Source: Oscillospiraceae bacterium (lineage in GTDB: Bacteria > Bacillota > Clostridia > Oscillospirales > Acutalibacteraceae). From it: DNA of 11,318 nucleotides. The notes under the pieces were generated by a model, which saw only the letters and a list, made by a program, of their open reading frames with translations, did no database searches and was not told the DNA's origin. This document shows, in pieces, positions 1 through 6,293 of this stretch. Position 1 is the first letter of the stretch. Every line of letters begins with the position of its first letter. A program made the translations under genes and the position numbers. Where the stretch lies: positions 1-11,318 of the forward strand of contig JAHZCM010000065.1 of NCBI GenBank assembly GCA_019422905.1, in the 5' to 3' direction.

Positions 1-72
1 AATTATCCCTTCCCCGCAGCGGCGCCCGGTCGAACACGCCGCAGATCCCGCCCGCAGATGCGCCCCGCTTTT

Positions 73-726
73 TCACAGTTGCTCCGTTACGGTCTGCGGC
101 CGCCCGCAGCGGACTTCCAGATTCCCGTTGCGGCAGCGCAGCGCATCGAGAAACGCCTTTTCCTCGGCATCTCTTTTCAGGCGTATCCTGTACCGCAGCT
201 TATACAGGCTGCCGAGGCCGGCTGTCCGGACCTCTATGAGCTCTGTCTCCGCCGCATAGGCCGCAAAAATGTCGTCAAAAACTTCAGTGTAGTCGAGCGT
301 TTCCGGAATCGTAATATTCAACTCCTTTTCCCCGCTGTGCCCGCCGCCCACACGCAGCCGAACAAGAAAATAGAGCACCGCGCAGGCAATCAACGTAAAC
401 AGTACCGCAATCGCCACGTATCCGCTGCCGCAGGCCAGGCCCGCCGCCATCGCCAGAAAAATCACCGCAATGTCCTTCGCGTTGCCGGGTACGGAGCGGA
501 ACCGAACAAGGCTGAATGCGCCCGCCACGGCCACGCCTGTGCCGACATTGCCGTTCACGAGCAGGATCACCGTCTCCACGATGACCGGCAGCAAGACCAA
601 TGTGAGAACAAAGCTCTGCGTATAGGTGAAAGCGATCAGCGCGCCGAGCGCCAGCGAAACCGCCGTGCAGATCAGATAGGCCTGTACCGAAATGCCGGCG
701 CTTGTAAGGCTTGTAAATAAATTCAT
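73..726 (-). CDS. DUF4956 domain-containing membrane protein
   Basis: 217 aa. The N-terminal half is a hydrophobic membrane domain with about four predicted helices (roughly residues 15-35, 38-56, 60-76 and 88-125). A soluble C-terminal domain of about 90 residues follows. The helix 2-3 region carries the GNVGTGVAVAGAFSLVRFRS segment that I recognise as typical of DUF4956 proteins. The family has no established biochemical function. It is commonly encoded next to VTC-domain proteins and CotH-like kinases, and the VTC gene lies only 35 bases upstream here, so the two are very likely co-transcribed and may form a membrane polyphosphate- or envelope-related complex (inference). The ATG at 726 is preceded by a GGGAGGG ribosome site about 10 bases away. 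The stop is TGA. Downstream, bases 8-16 read GGGGAAGGG on the minus strand, probably the ribosome site of the next operon gene beyond the window edge. Confidence 0.9.
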   Translation of the reverse strand: MNLFTSLTSAGISVQAYLICTAVSLALGALIAFTYTQSFVLTLVLLPVIVETVILLVNGNVGTGVAVAGAFSLVRFRSVPGNAKDIAVIFLAMAAGLACGSGYVAIAVLFTLIACAVLYFLVRLRVGGGHSGEKELNITIPETLDYTEVFDDIFAAYAAETELIEVRTAGLGSLYKLRYRIRLKRDAEEKAFLDALRCRNGNLEVRCGRPQTVTEQL

Positions 727-761
727 GATTCATCTTCCCTCCCGAGTTCAAATGGGACGCC

Positions 762-1442
762 TTATCGGGAAGCGAGCGTGGAACAATATGCGCTTCCGTA
801 TTTTGAGTAGGAGGTCGGATAAATCTCCAGCGCGCACAGCGCGTCCGAGAGCCAGACCGGCATACCCTCTGCGGCTTTCAGCTCCATCAGGTATTGTCCC
901 TCTTCCAGAAGCGGTATGCCGTCGTCTCCCTTGCACAGGTCCATGTCGCAGTCGCGCCAGCGGATCGCCTCGTCAAACGTAATGCGCAGGCTGCTGTCCG
1001 TCCGGCCGTACAAAGCCGTGCGGTCGTAGAAAAGCGCCGCAGCCGGCTCCAAATCGCCGTAAAACTGCAAAAACCACGCGATCTCCCGGTGAATCTGGCC
1101 CGCTCCTTCCGGAACGCCTCCGCCGCAAAGCCAACCCAGCGCCGCGGTATACGGCATCGGGACGCGCCGCTTATATACAACGCCCCGGTACTTCTTTTTC
1201 AGCTCCACAAACGCCGTGCTTGCGGGCTTTGGCACGCCATATGTGCGCAGGCGCAGTTTTTCCTTGTACACCGGCTTTTCCAGCGAGGTGCGAACCAGCC
1301 TGCGGTCCGGCGTATCGAAATAAATGTTGCAGATCGTCGATCTGCCGTACTCATCCGGGCGCATGTGCGGCTCCAAAACCTCCATCAGCGCCGTATACTG
1401 CGCATGGTCCAGTAAATATTTTTGCTCCACCCGTCGGAACAC
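762..1442 (-). CDS. VTC domain protein, polyphosphate-polymerase-like
   Basis: 226 aa, the usual length of bacterial single-domain VTC proteins, which share the triphosphate-tunnel fold of the yeast VTC4 polyphosphate polymerase. Motifs seen are the N-terminal FRRVEQKYLL, a basic strand KLRLRTYG, the ELKKKYRG and YKRR strands, and a C-terminal MELKAAEG. These provide the charged residues that line the tunnel in this family. Polymerase activity is inferred from the family, not shown. It sits just upstream of the DUF4956 gene, a common pairing. The start is uncertain. The in-frame GTG at 1442 begins the conserved region but has no close ribosome site. A perfect AAGGAGG lies at 1469-1475, about 26 bases upstream, next to an ATG at 1465-1467 that is one base out of frame. 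No in-frame ATG lies between the GTG and an upstream TAG near 1522. Confidence 0.85.
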   Translation of the reverse strand: MFRRVEQKYLLDHAQYTALMEVLEPHMRPDEYGRSTICNIYFDTPDRRLVRTSLEKPVYKEKLRLRTYGVPKPASTAFVELKKKYRGVVYKRRVPMPYTAALGWLCGGGVPEGAGQIHREIAWFLQFYGDLEPAAALFYDRTALYGRTDSSLRITFDEAIRWRDCDMDLCKGDDGIPLLEEGQYLMELKAAEGMPVWLSDALCALEIYPTSYSKYGSAYCSTLASR

Positions 1443-1494
1443 GCCTGTAAACTGCGGCGTTTCCCATTCCTCCTTAACTGTGCGGCAAGCGGAA

Positions 1495-1522
1495 AGGGCG
1501 TCCCGCTGTGGCAGGACGCCCT
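1495..1522 (-). terminator. Strong hairpin between the C39-like and VTC genes
   Basis: AGGGCGTCC (1495-1503) and GGACGCCCT (1514-1522) are perfect 9-base complements around a 10-base loop. Read on the minus strand, the stem is followed only by a short TTT and then CCGC, so it is a weak-tailed intrinsic terminator at best. It could partly terminate the C39-like transcript or act as a leader structure upstream of the VTC ribosome site, about 20 bases further on. The rest of the gap 1443-1605 shows nothing I can support. Confidence 0.5.
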
Positions 1523-1605
1523 AAAAACCCAGTCGCATCTGATGCAGCTATTCTATTCAATCCATGTGAAAATCCGGTGAAAAAAACTGAGTTTGCGCTG
1601 GAAAA

Positions 1606-2103
1606 TCACAGAACAATCAGGATTAACGGCATATGTCCGGCTTTTTTCAGCACTTCCACCGCGCGGTCCATCGGAAACGCCCTGTCGCTTGGCAGCACCG
1701 GCGCATTGTGGAAAACGAACCCCTCCGGCGTCTGGCCGGCCGCGACAAAATGGTTGCCCTTAAAAGCCCCCTTGTTCTTATAAAAAATTACGGCCGCGCG
1801 GCAAAACCGCGTCTTTTCCTCCCAGCCTTCCGCACCGAAAAGGCATATCTCCGCGCGCCCGAAATGCCGGCGGAGCCAGCGCCAGAGCCGAAAGACGTTC
1901 GTGCCCAGCAGCCCGCCGAGAGCGGGCATGCGGCTTTTTTCCATCGCCCGCACCAATGCCTGAAAGTCGGGATTTTTTCCGAGCGTCACCGCGACATTAT
2001 AAGCGGCGACCGCCCCGCAGCCGCCGCGGCCGACTGTGGAAAGCCGTCCCCAGCGGACATGCTTCACCTCCTCATTTACCTGCCGGTCAATATAGCCGCC
2101 CAT
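1606..2103 (-). CDS. Putative C39-like (papain-fold) cysteine peptidase family protein
   Basis: 165 aa, with no signal peptide or clear membrane segment. The layout fits a small C39-like peptidase domain: a catalytic-type cysteine in GRGGCGAVAAYN (Cys29), a histidine in GNHFVAA (His118) and a downstream FHNA (Asn133). Together these give a possible Cys-His-Asn triad in the right order. The central region (residues 50-100) is Arg/Trp-rich and not recognised. No partner or substrate is visible. The neighbouring VTC pair is on the same strand but separated by 160 bases and a hairpin, so it is probably an independent unit. The ATG at 2103 has an AAGGGGCGG ribosome site and a near-consensus promoter upstream. 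The family assignment rests on the triad pattern only. A structural prediction would settle whether the fold is C39-like. Confidence 0.7.
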   Translation of the reverse strand: MGGYIDRQVNEEVKHVRWGRLSTVGRGGCGAVAAYNVAVTLGKNPDFQALVRAMEKSRMPALGGLLGTNVFRLWRWLRRHFGRAEICLFGAEGWEEKTRFCRAAVIFYKNKGAFKGNHFVAAGQTPEGFVFHNAPVLPSDRAFPMDRAVEVLKKAGHMPLILIVL

Positions 2104-2136
2104 TTTTCCGCCCCTTACCTGTTGTTTTCATAAAAA

Positions 2137-2165
2137 ATTTTAGCACGCGCTGTTCAATTCGTCAA
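2137..2165 (-). promoter_or_regulatory. Sigma-A promoter for the C39-like gene
   Basis: On the minus strand, TTGACG (2160-2165) and TAAAAT (2137-2142) are separated by 17 bases. It lies 34 bases upstream of the ATG at 2103. Its -35 box directly abuts that of the divergent promoter on the plus strand. Confidence 0.7.
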
Positions 2166-2195
2166 TTGCCGAACTGCCGCGCCGCGTGATAGAAT
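2166..2195 (+). promoter_or_regulatory. Likely sigma-A promoter for the acyltransferase gene
   Basis: TTGCCG (2166-2171) and TAGAAT (2190-2195) with an 18-base spacer, 38 bases upstream of the ATG at 2234. The -35 box is weaker than that of the divergent promoter it touches. The ribosome site GGGAGG (2218-2223) follows. Confidence 0.5.
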
Positions 2196-2233
2196 CATGA
2201 AGGAATAAAATTTGTCCGGGAGGAATTTACCGT

Positions 2234-3139
2234 ATGTATACAACCGATTACTTAAAACTATTCATCCATGCGCTCGACCTGCCAGAGGACAGCCGCGCGC
2301 CGCTTCTGCACGACTATGAGTCGCTGCTCGCCGCGCCCGGCGCCGAAGCCGAAATGAAGGCCGCAGAGGACAAGCTGTTCGCCGGTGCGCAATGGGATGC
2401 ACTCGCACCGCATATGGACAAGCTCGCGGATATGAGCGGCCTGCACCGCCATGTGGTGGACTTTCTGTTCCTGATGGCAGCCAGTGAGCGGCTCCGCGAG
2501 ACCTACAGGACCCATAATTTGCCCGACGCGCTCTTCTGGGATACGATTGCCGACCTCAAATACAAGCTGATCGAATGCCACGATGTTTACGGCATCTGGG
2601 GCACGTTCGTCGCCTTCTGGCATCCGTGGTTTTACACGCTGCGCCGCTTCAAGCTCGGGCGCATGCAGTACGAGGCCATCCCGTTTGGAGGCAAAGAGCC
2701 GGTCACGCTCGGCGGCTATACGGTAAAGCCCGGAGACACGGTATATAATATGCACATCCCCTCCTGCGGCTCGCTGAACCGCGCGGCGCGCATCGATTCC
2801 TACAAAAAGGCCTACGCTTTTTTCAGGGACAAGCTGGACGGCAAGCCGATCGTTTTTGTCTGCCACTCCTGGCTGCTGTTCCCCGGGAACCGGGAGATCC
2901 TGCCCCCGACGCTCAACATGGTCGATTTCATCGATGATTTCCACATCTACGAGGCACAGGAAAGCGACGAGTTTCATGACAAGTGGCGCGTATTCGGCAA
3001 GGATTTCGAAAAGCCGGACGCCGAGCTGCCCGAGGACACCACCCAGCGCCGCTGCTTCAAAAAATGGCTGCTCGCCGGCAAAAAGACCGGCGTCGGAGCG
3101 GGTATTTTCCTGTACGACGGTGAAAATTTTGTCAAATAG
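2234..3139 (+). CDS. GNAT-like acyltransferase domain-containing protein
   Basis: 301 aa, soluble. I recognise the two-part architecture of the acyltransferase family with NAT_N and GNAT_C domains. It has a helical N-terminal region (about 1-130) followed by a C-terminal half (about 140-300) with the motifs MHIPSCGSLNR and PIVFVCHSWLLFPGN, then IDDFHIYEAQ near residue 235. Such proteins are annotated as putative N-acyltransferases from fold similarity. Substrate and acyl donor are unknown, and nothing nearby identifies them. The start at ATG 2234 is supported by GGGAGG about 10 bases upstream. The gene ends in TAG only 10 bases before the promoter of the riboswitch-controlled gene, and there is no separate terminator, so read-through transcripts would pass into the riboswitch region and meet its terminator. 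Confidence 0.8.
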   Translation: MYTTDYLKLFIHALDLPEDSRAPLLHDYESLLAAPGAEAEMKAAEDKLFAGAQWDALAPHMDKLADMSGLHRHVVDFLFLMAASERLRETYRTHNLPDALFWDTIADLKYKLIECHDVYGIWGTFVAFWHPWFYTLRRFKLGRMQYEAIPFGGKEPVTLGGYTVKPGDTVYNMHIPSCGSLNRAARIDSYKKAYAFFRDKLDGKPIVFVCHSWLLFPGNREILPPTLNMVDFIDDFHIYEAQESDEFHDKWRVFGKDFEKPDAELPEDTTQRRCFKKWLLAGKKTGVGAGIFLYDGENFVK

Positions 3140-3149
3140 CGTGAATGAC

Positions 3150-3178
3150 TTGACAACTGAAACGCATTTTGCTAAGAT
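3150..3178 (+). promoter_or_regulatory. Consensus sigma-A promoter of the riboswitch transcript
   Basis: TTGACA (3150-3155), a 17-base spacer and TAAGAT (3173-3178). Transcription would start near 3185, just before the riboswitch P1 stem. This is the best promoter in the window. Confidence 0.85.
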
Positions 3179-3194
3179 ATTTTCTGGTTAATTG

Positions 3195-3255
3195 GTTATA
3201 TAAATTCATAACTTGGATGAATGTCTCTACCGGCCGCCTTGAGGCCGACTATAAC
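3195..3255 (+). promoter_or_regulatory. Guanine-class purine riboswitch aptamer
   Basis: All parts of the purine aptamer are visible. P1 is GTTATA (3195-3200) with TATAAC (3250-3255). P2 is ATTCAT with ATGAAT around the 7-base loop AACTTGG. J2/3 is GTCTCTACC, matching the conserved GUnUCUACC. P3 is GGCC/GGCC around the 7-base loop GCCTTGA. The two loops carry the GG and CC needed for the conserved kissing interaction. J3/1 reads GACTATA. Its C (position 3249) corresponds to C74 of the B. subtilis xpt riboswitch, the base that pairs with guanine; adenine sensors carry U there. The conserved U at the xpt U51 position is kept, which argues against the 2'-deoxyguanosine variant. It lies between a consensus promoter and the flavoprotein gene. 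Confidence 0.92.
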
Positions 3256-3256
3256 G

Positions 3257-3296
3257 AACCGCTTTGCGGTCGTATAGCCGGCTCAGGCGGTTTTTT
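3257..3296 (+). terminator. Riboswitch expression platform: intrinsic terminator with overlapping antiterminator
   Basis: The terminator stem pairs AACCGC (3257-3262) with GCGGTT (3287-3292) and runs into TTTTTT (3291-3296). An inner helix can form between 3267-3270 and 3277-3280. A competing antiterminator spans 3244-3282. In it GCCG (3244-3247, with C3245 and C3246 inside) pairs with CGGC, CTATA (3249-3253) with TATAG (3273-3277), CG (3255-3256) with CG (3271-3272), and ACCGC (3258-3262) with GCGGT (3266-3270). One mismatch and two single-base bulges remain. The antiterminator consumes the 3' strands of P1 and P3 and the 5' arm of the terminator. Guanine binding, by stabilising P1, should therefore favour termination, making this an OFF switch. 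The mechanism is inferred from base pairing. Confidence 0.85.
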
Positions 3297-3336
3297 CTGT
3301 GCAAAATATTTTAAGCAAAACAGGAAGGTTAATTCT

Positions 3337-4737
3337 ATGAACACAGACATCGTCATCATCGGCGCCGGCCCTGCCGGCATCTTCACCGCCATGGAGCTTC
3401 TGCGCCGCGGCAGCCGCGAAAAAATTCTCCTGCTGGAAAAAGGGCGCTCCATTGAAGCCCGCAAGTGCCCGAAGGCGCAGACAGGCCGCTGCATGAACTG
3501 AAAGCCATACTGACACATCACCACCGGTTTTTCCGGCGCGGGCGCCTTTTCGGACGGCAAGCTCTCGCTCAGTCCGGAGGTGGGCGGCGACCTGCCGCAG
3601 CTCATCGGCGAGGATACCGTGCAGAGCCTGATCGATTACACCGACTCCATCTATCTGGAGTTCGGCGCGGACGCGCACGTGGAGGGCATCAGCGAAAAGG
3701 AGGCCGTCAAGGAAATCCGCAAGCGCGCGATTCAAACGGGTCTCAAGCTCGTCGATTGCCCGATCCGTCATCTCGGCACTGAAAAAGCGCAGGAAATCTA
3801 CTATGCCATCGAGCAGTATCTGCTGCAAAACGGCGTGGAGATTCGGTTCAACTGCGCCTGTACCGATCTGATCCTGCGGGACGGCGTCTGTCTCGGCGTG
3901 CGCGTACAGGAGGGGCAGAACGAATACGAAATCCATGCGAAGCACACGGTTGTCGCAGCCGGCCGCCGCGGCGCGGATTGGTTCGACAAGCTCTGTGCGC
4001 GCCACGGCATCGCCCACGCGCCCGGCACGGTGGACATCGGCGTGCGCGTGGAGGTGCGCAACGAGATCATGGAGACGGTCAACAACGTGTTGTACGAATC
4101 GAAGCTGATCGGCTACCCCAAGCCGTTCAAAAATAAGGTGCGGACCTTCTGCCAGAATCCCGGCGGCTTCGTCAGCCAGGAAAATTACGACAATAACCTC
4201 GCGGTCGTCAACGGGCATTCCTACAAGGATAAAAAATCTGCGAACACAAACCTCGCGATTCTCTGTTCACACAACTTCAACGAGCCGTTCAACCAGCCGA
4301 TCGAATACGCGCAGAAGGTCGGAGAGCTGACGAACATGCTCGGCGCAGGGCATATTCTCGTCCAGCGCTACGGAGATATTCTCGACGGCAAGCGCACCTG
4401 GCCGAAAGAGCTTTCGCGCTCGAACCTAAAGCCCTCCCTGCCCGACGCCGTGGCGGGCGACATCACCTCCGCAATGCCGTACCGCGCGATGGTCAATATC
4501 ATCCATTTCATCCAGGCCGTGGACCACGTGGTGCCCGGCTTCGCCGCAGTGGAAACGCTGCTCTATTCGCCGGAGCTGAAGTTCTACAGCAACCGCGTCA
4601 AAATGGACGAAAATCTCAACACGAGCATCCGGAACCTGCATTGCCTCGGCGATTCGAGCGGCTGGACGCGCGGCCTGATGATGGCCTCCTGCATGGGCGT
4701 GCTGATGGGGAGAAAGCTCGCGGAAGCCGAAGGATAA
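3337..4737 (+). CDS. FAD-dependent dehydrogenase (COG2509-type) with two in-frame UGA codons, candidate double-selenocysteine flavoprotein
   Basis: 466 codons. The N-terminus has a Rossmann FAD-binding motif GAGPAG (residues 9-14) and the acidic strand end LLLEKG. The C-terminus has GDSSGWTRGLMMASCMGV, typical of this uncharacterised FAD/NAD-dependent dehydrogenase family. A middle domain includes TVVAAGRRGADWF, and the segment before it has GAGAFSDGK (67-75). The frame is open throughout except for TGA at 3499-3501 (codon 55) and 3511-3513 (codon 59). They sit in a Cys-rich stretch reading C44-x7-C52-x2-(UGA)-x3-(UGA). As I recall it, relatives carry cysteines at these two positions, perhaps as metal ligands or redox thiols. 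The sequence continues conserved and in frame on both sides, so a split gene is unlikely. Selenocysteine insertion is the favoured inference. Pseudogenisation or UGA read as Cys are alternatives. The start is ATG 3337 with GGAAGG (3323-3328), eight bases upstream. Transcription is under the guanine riboswitch. The stop is TAA. The substrate is unknown. Confidence 0.8.
3532..3554 (+). other. Candidate bacterial SECIS-like hairpin downstream of the two UGA codons
   Basis: GGCG (3535-3538) and CGCC (3543-3546) enclose the loop CGGG. An outer TCC (3532-3534) can pair with GGA (3552-3554) across a one-sided bulge. The loop begins 25 bases after the second UGA and 37 bases after the first, and has G in its second position. 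This matches the loose bacterial SECIS pattern of a small stem with a G near the loop start, 16-37 bases after the UGA. A competing CCGG-TTTTT-CCGG hairpin (3524-3536) overlaps its base. The segment also encodes conserved residues (GAGAFSDGK), so the hairpin may be a by-product of GC-rich codons. Confidence 0.35.
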
Positions 4738-4784
4738 TGCCGAACCAGCAAGCAAATTCCCGGCTATCTGCAGCACCACACAGC

Positions 4785-4824
4785 AAAAAGACGGCAGGCG
4801 CAAAAATGTATCTGCCGTCTTTTT
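4785..4824. terminator. Bidirectional intrinsic terminator between convergent genes
   Basis: AAAAAGACGGCAG (4785-4797) and CTGCCGTCTTTTT (4812-4824) are perfect 13-base complements with a 14-base loop. A T run follows the stem on either strand, so it can end the flavoprotein transcript from the left and the desulfidase operon from the right. The remaining bases 4825-4934 hold no gene I can support. Confidence 0.9.
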
Positions 4825-4934
4825 ATTATTATCATGAAAATCACCTGCTCTGCCGGTGGTTATGGCCTCCGCCTTCCGGCAATTGATGGGCACCGTGCCG
4901 CTTGAGCCGGGCAACTCCAACGCATAAACGCCCT

Positions 4935-6233
4935 TTACTTGTGCAGCATCATTTCCAGAATCGTGGAATTCGCCGCATGCATACCCTCGTTTCCAAGCAT
5001 TCCAAGGTTTTTCAGCGTCTGCTCCACATCCATGGCCACAATGCCGTCATGCGCGTTTGCTCCCAAGCCGTTCAGGGCCATGGAGGCCGAGCGAATCGCG
5101 GAATTGACGGCCGTGGCAATTTTCAGGGCACACCCCGGCTTGGCGCCGTCACAAACCACGCCGGATATATCCGCCACCATGCTGTTGATGCCGATTTCCA
5201 TGTTTTCAAGTCCGCCGCCAAGCAAATAGATGATTCCGCAGCACGAGCCGATTGCCGCCGCAATGGAGCATCCGCAGAGCACGGAGAGCCGGCCGATATA
5301 CCGCTTGGTGTGAATCGTCACCAAAATGCTCAGAGCCAGCGCGTGCAGGATTTTGTCCTCCGGCATTTCCAGCTTCCGGCCGATCACCGCAACCGGCAGG
5401 GAAGCCGTCAGCCCCTGATTCCCGCTTCCCGCGGTGCTCATCACCGGCTTTTCGCAGCCGGACATTCTCGCATCCGCCGCAGCGGCCGTACAGGCCACCG
5501 CAAAATTTGCCAGATCATCAGACACTAAGCCGTTTTTGCTGCTCTCTAGAATACTCCTTCCAACCCGCAAACCATAATCGTGCGTAAGGCCCTCCTCCGC
5601 AATGGTGCGGTTGATTCGGATAACCTCCCGCAGAAAGAGAATTTCCTCTGTGGGGACACTGTCGATGAAATCCACAACAGCAGCCAGCGTCATGTCCTCC
5701 GGCTCCTGCAGCGGAGGCTTCGTCCGCTCTCCGTCCTGCGCCGGCGCAGCGGCATTATCTACCAGTATTTTTCCGTTTTTTGTGATTCTGGCCAGTCCGC
5801 TGTGCGTGCGCAGCAGAAGCGCGGAGGCCTGCTGGTCGCCGGCCTGACAGACCGCTTCGATATACAGCTTTTCGTCCGTGTCGGCAATCTCAATCCGAAC
5901 ACGCTTTTCCTCCACCATCCGCTTTGCCAGAGCCTTCTGCTCCTGCGACATACCGTTGAGCACAAGCAACTGCTTTCGGGGCTCGGCACTGATGGCTCCG
6001 AGCGCCGCCGCAATTTCCAGACCGATCATGCCGGTACCCGGAATCCCCACATTCATCCCATTTTTAAAAATATAAGTGCTTACGCTGACGCGGATTGAAT
6101 CGGGCATTGTTCCCAGCGCGTCTGCGGCATAGGCCGCCGCCAGGGCTGCCGCCGCCGGCTCCGTGCAGCCCATTGCCGGCGAAATTTCCTTTTTCAGCAG
6201 GCTGAGATACGCCTGCACTGCTTCTTTCTCCAT
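4935..6233 (-). CDS. L-cysteine desulfidase family protein (UPF0597/CyuA-like, serine dehydratase alpha-like)
   Basis: 432 aa from the ATG at 6233, the usual family length. Family members split L-cysteine to sulfide, ammonia and pyruvate using a [4Fe-4S] cluster, in the cytoplasm. Visible hallmarks are SPAMGCTEPAA near the N-terminus (Cys23), GIPGTGMIGLEIAAALGA, STAGSGNQGLTASLPV, the cysteine-rich LCGCSIAAAIGSCCGI, and VVCDGAKPGCALKIA towards the C-terminus. The conserved cysteines in these blocks are the expected cluster ligands. The frame extends nine codons further to a TTG at 6260, but the family normally begins near MEKEAV, so I chose the ATG, although its GGAAAG ribosome site is rather distant. 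It is the last gene of the transporter/regulator run, 60 bases after the response regulator. The actual substrate could be cysteine or a related amino acid imported or released by this pathway (inference). Confidence 0.88.
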   Translation of the reverse strand: MEKEAVQAYLSLLKKEISPAMGCTEPAAAALAAAYAADALGTMPDSIRVSVSTYIFKNGMNVGIPGTGMIGLEIAAALGAISAEPRKQLLVLNGMSQEQKALAKRMVEEKRVRIEIADTDEKLYIEAVCQAGDQQASALLLRTHSGLARITKNGKILVDNAAAPAQDGERTKPPLQEPEDMTLAAVVDFIDSVPTEEILFLREVIRINRTIAEEGLTHDYGLRVGRSILESSKNGLVSDDLANFAVACTAAAADARMSGCEKPVMSTAGSGNQGLTASLPVAVIGRKLEMPEDKILHALALSILVTIHTKRYIGRLSVLCGCSIAAAIGSCCGIIYLLGGGLENMEIGINSMVADISGVVCDGAKPGCALKIATAVNSAIRSASMALNGLGANAHDGIVAMDVEQTLKNLGMLGNEGMHAANSTILEMMLHK

Positions 6234-6293
6234 GCCGATGCTTACTTTCCTTTCCCGCAAAGCCTTCCGGTTCTGTGGCTTGCGCAGTAAATT

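Noticed and set aside
1535..1545. The small palindrome GCATC-T-GATGC as an operator or hairpin.
   Set aside because: The arms are only five bases, with a one-base centre, and there is no adjacent promoter I can support.
3337..3501. A separate small protein of 54 codons ending at the first TGA, with an independent downstream gene starting at GTG 3580.
   Set aside because: The first part is the FAD-binding N-terminus and the second part its continuation in the same frame, with the conserved GAGAFSDGK lying between the TGA codons and the GTG. Neither half would work alone.
4825..4934. A short peptide frame starting at ATG near 4834 (MKITCSAGG...) after the bidirectional terminator.
   Set aside because: It is about 23 codons, has no ribosome site and follows a terminator.
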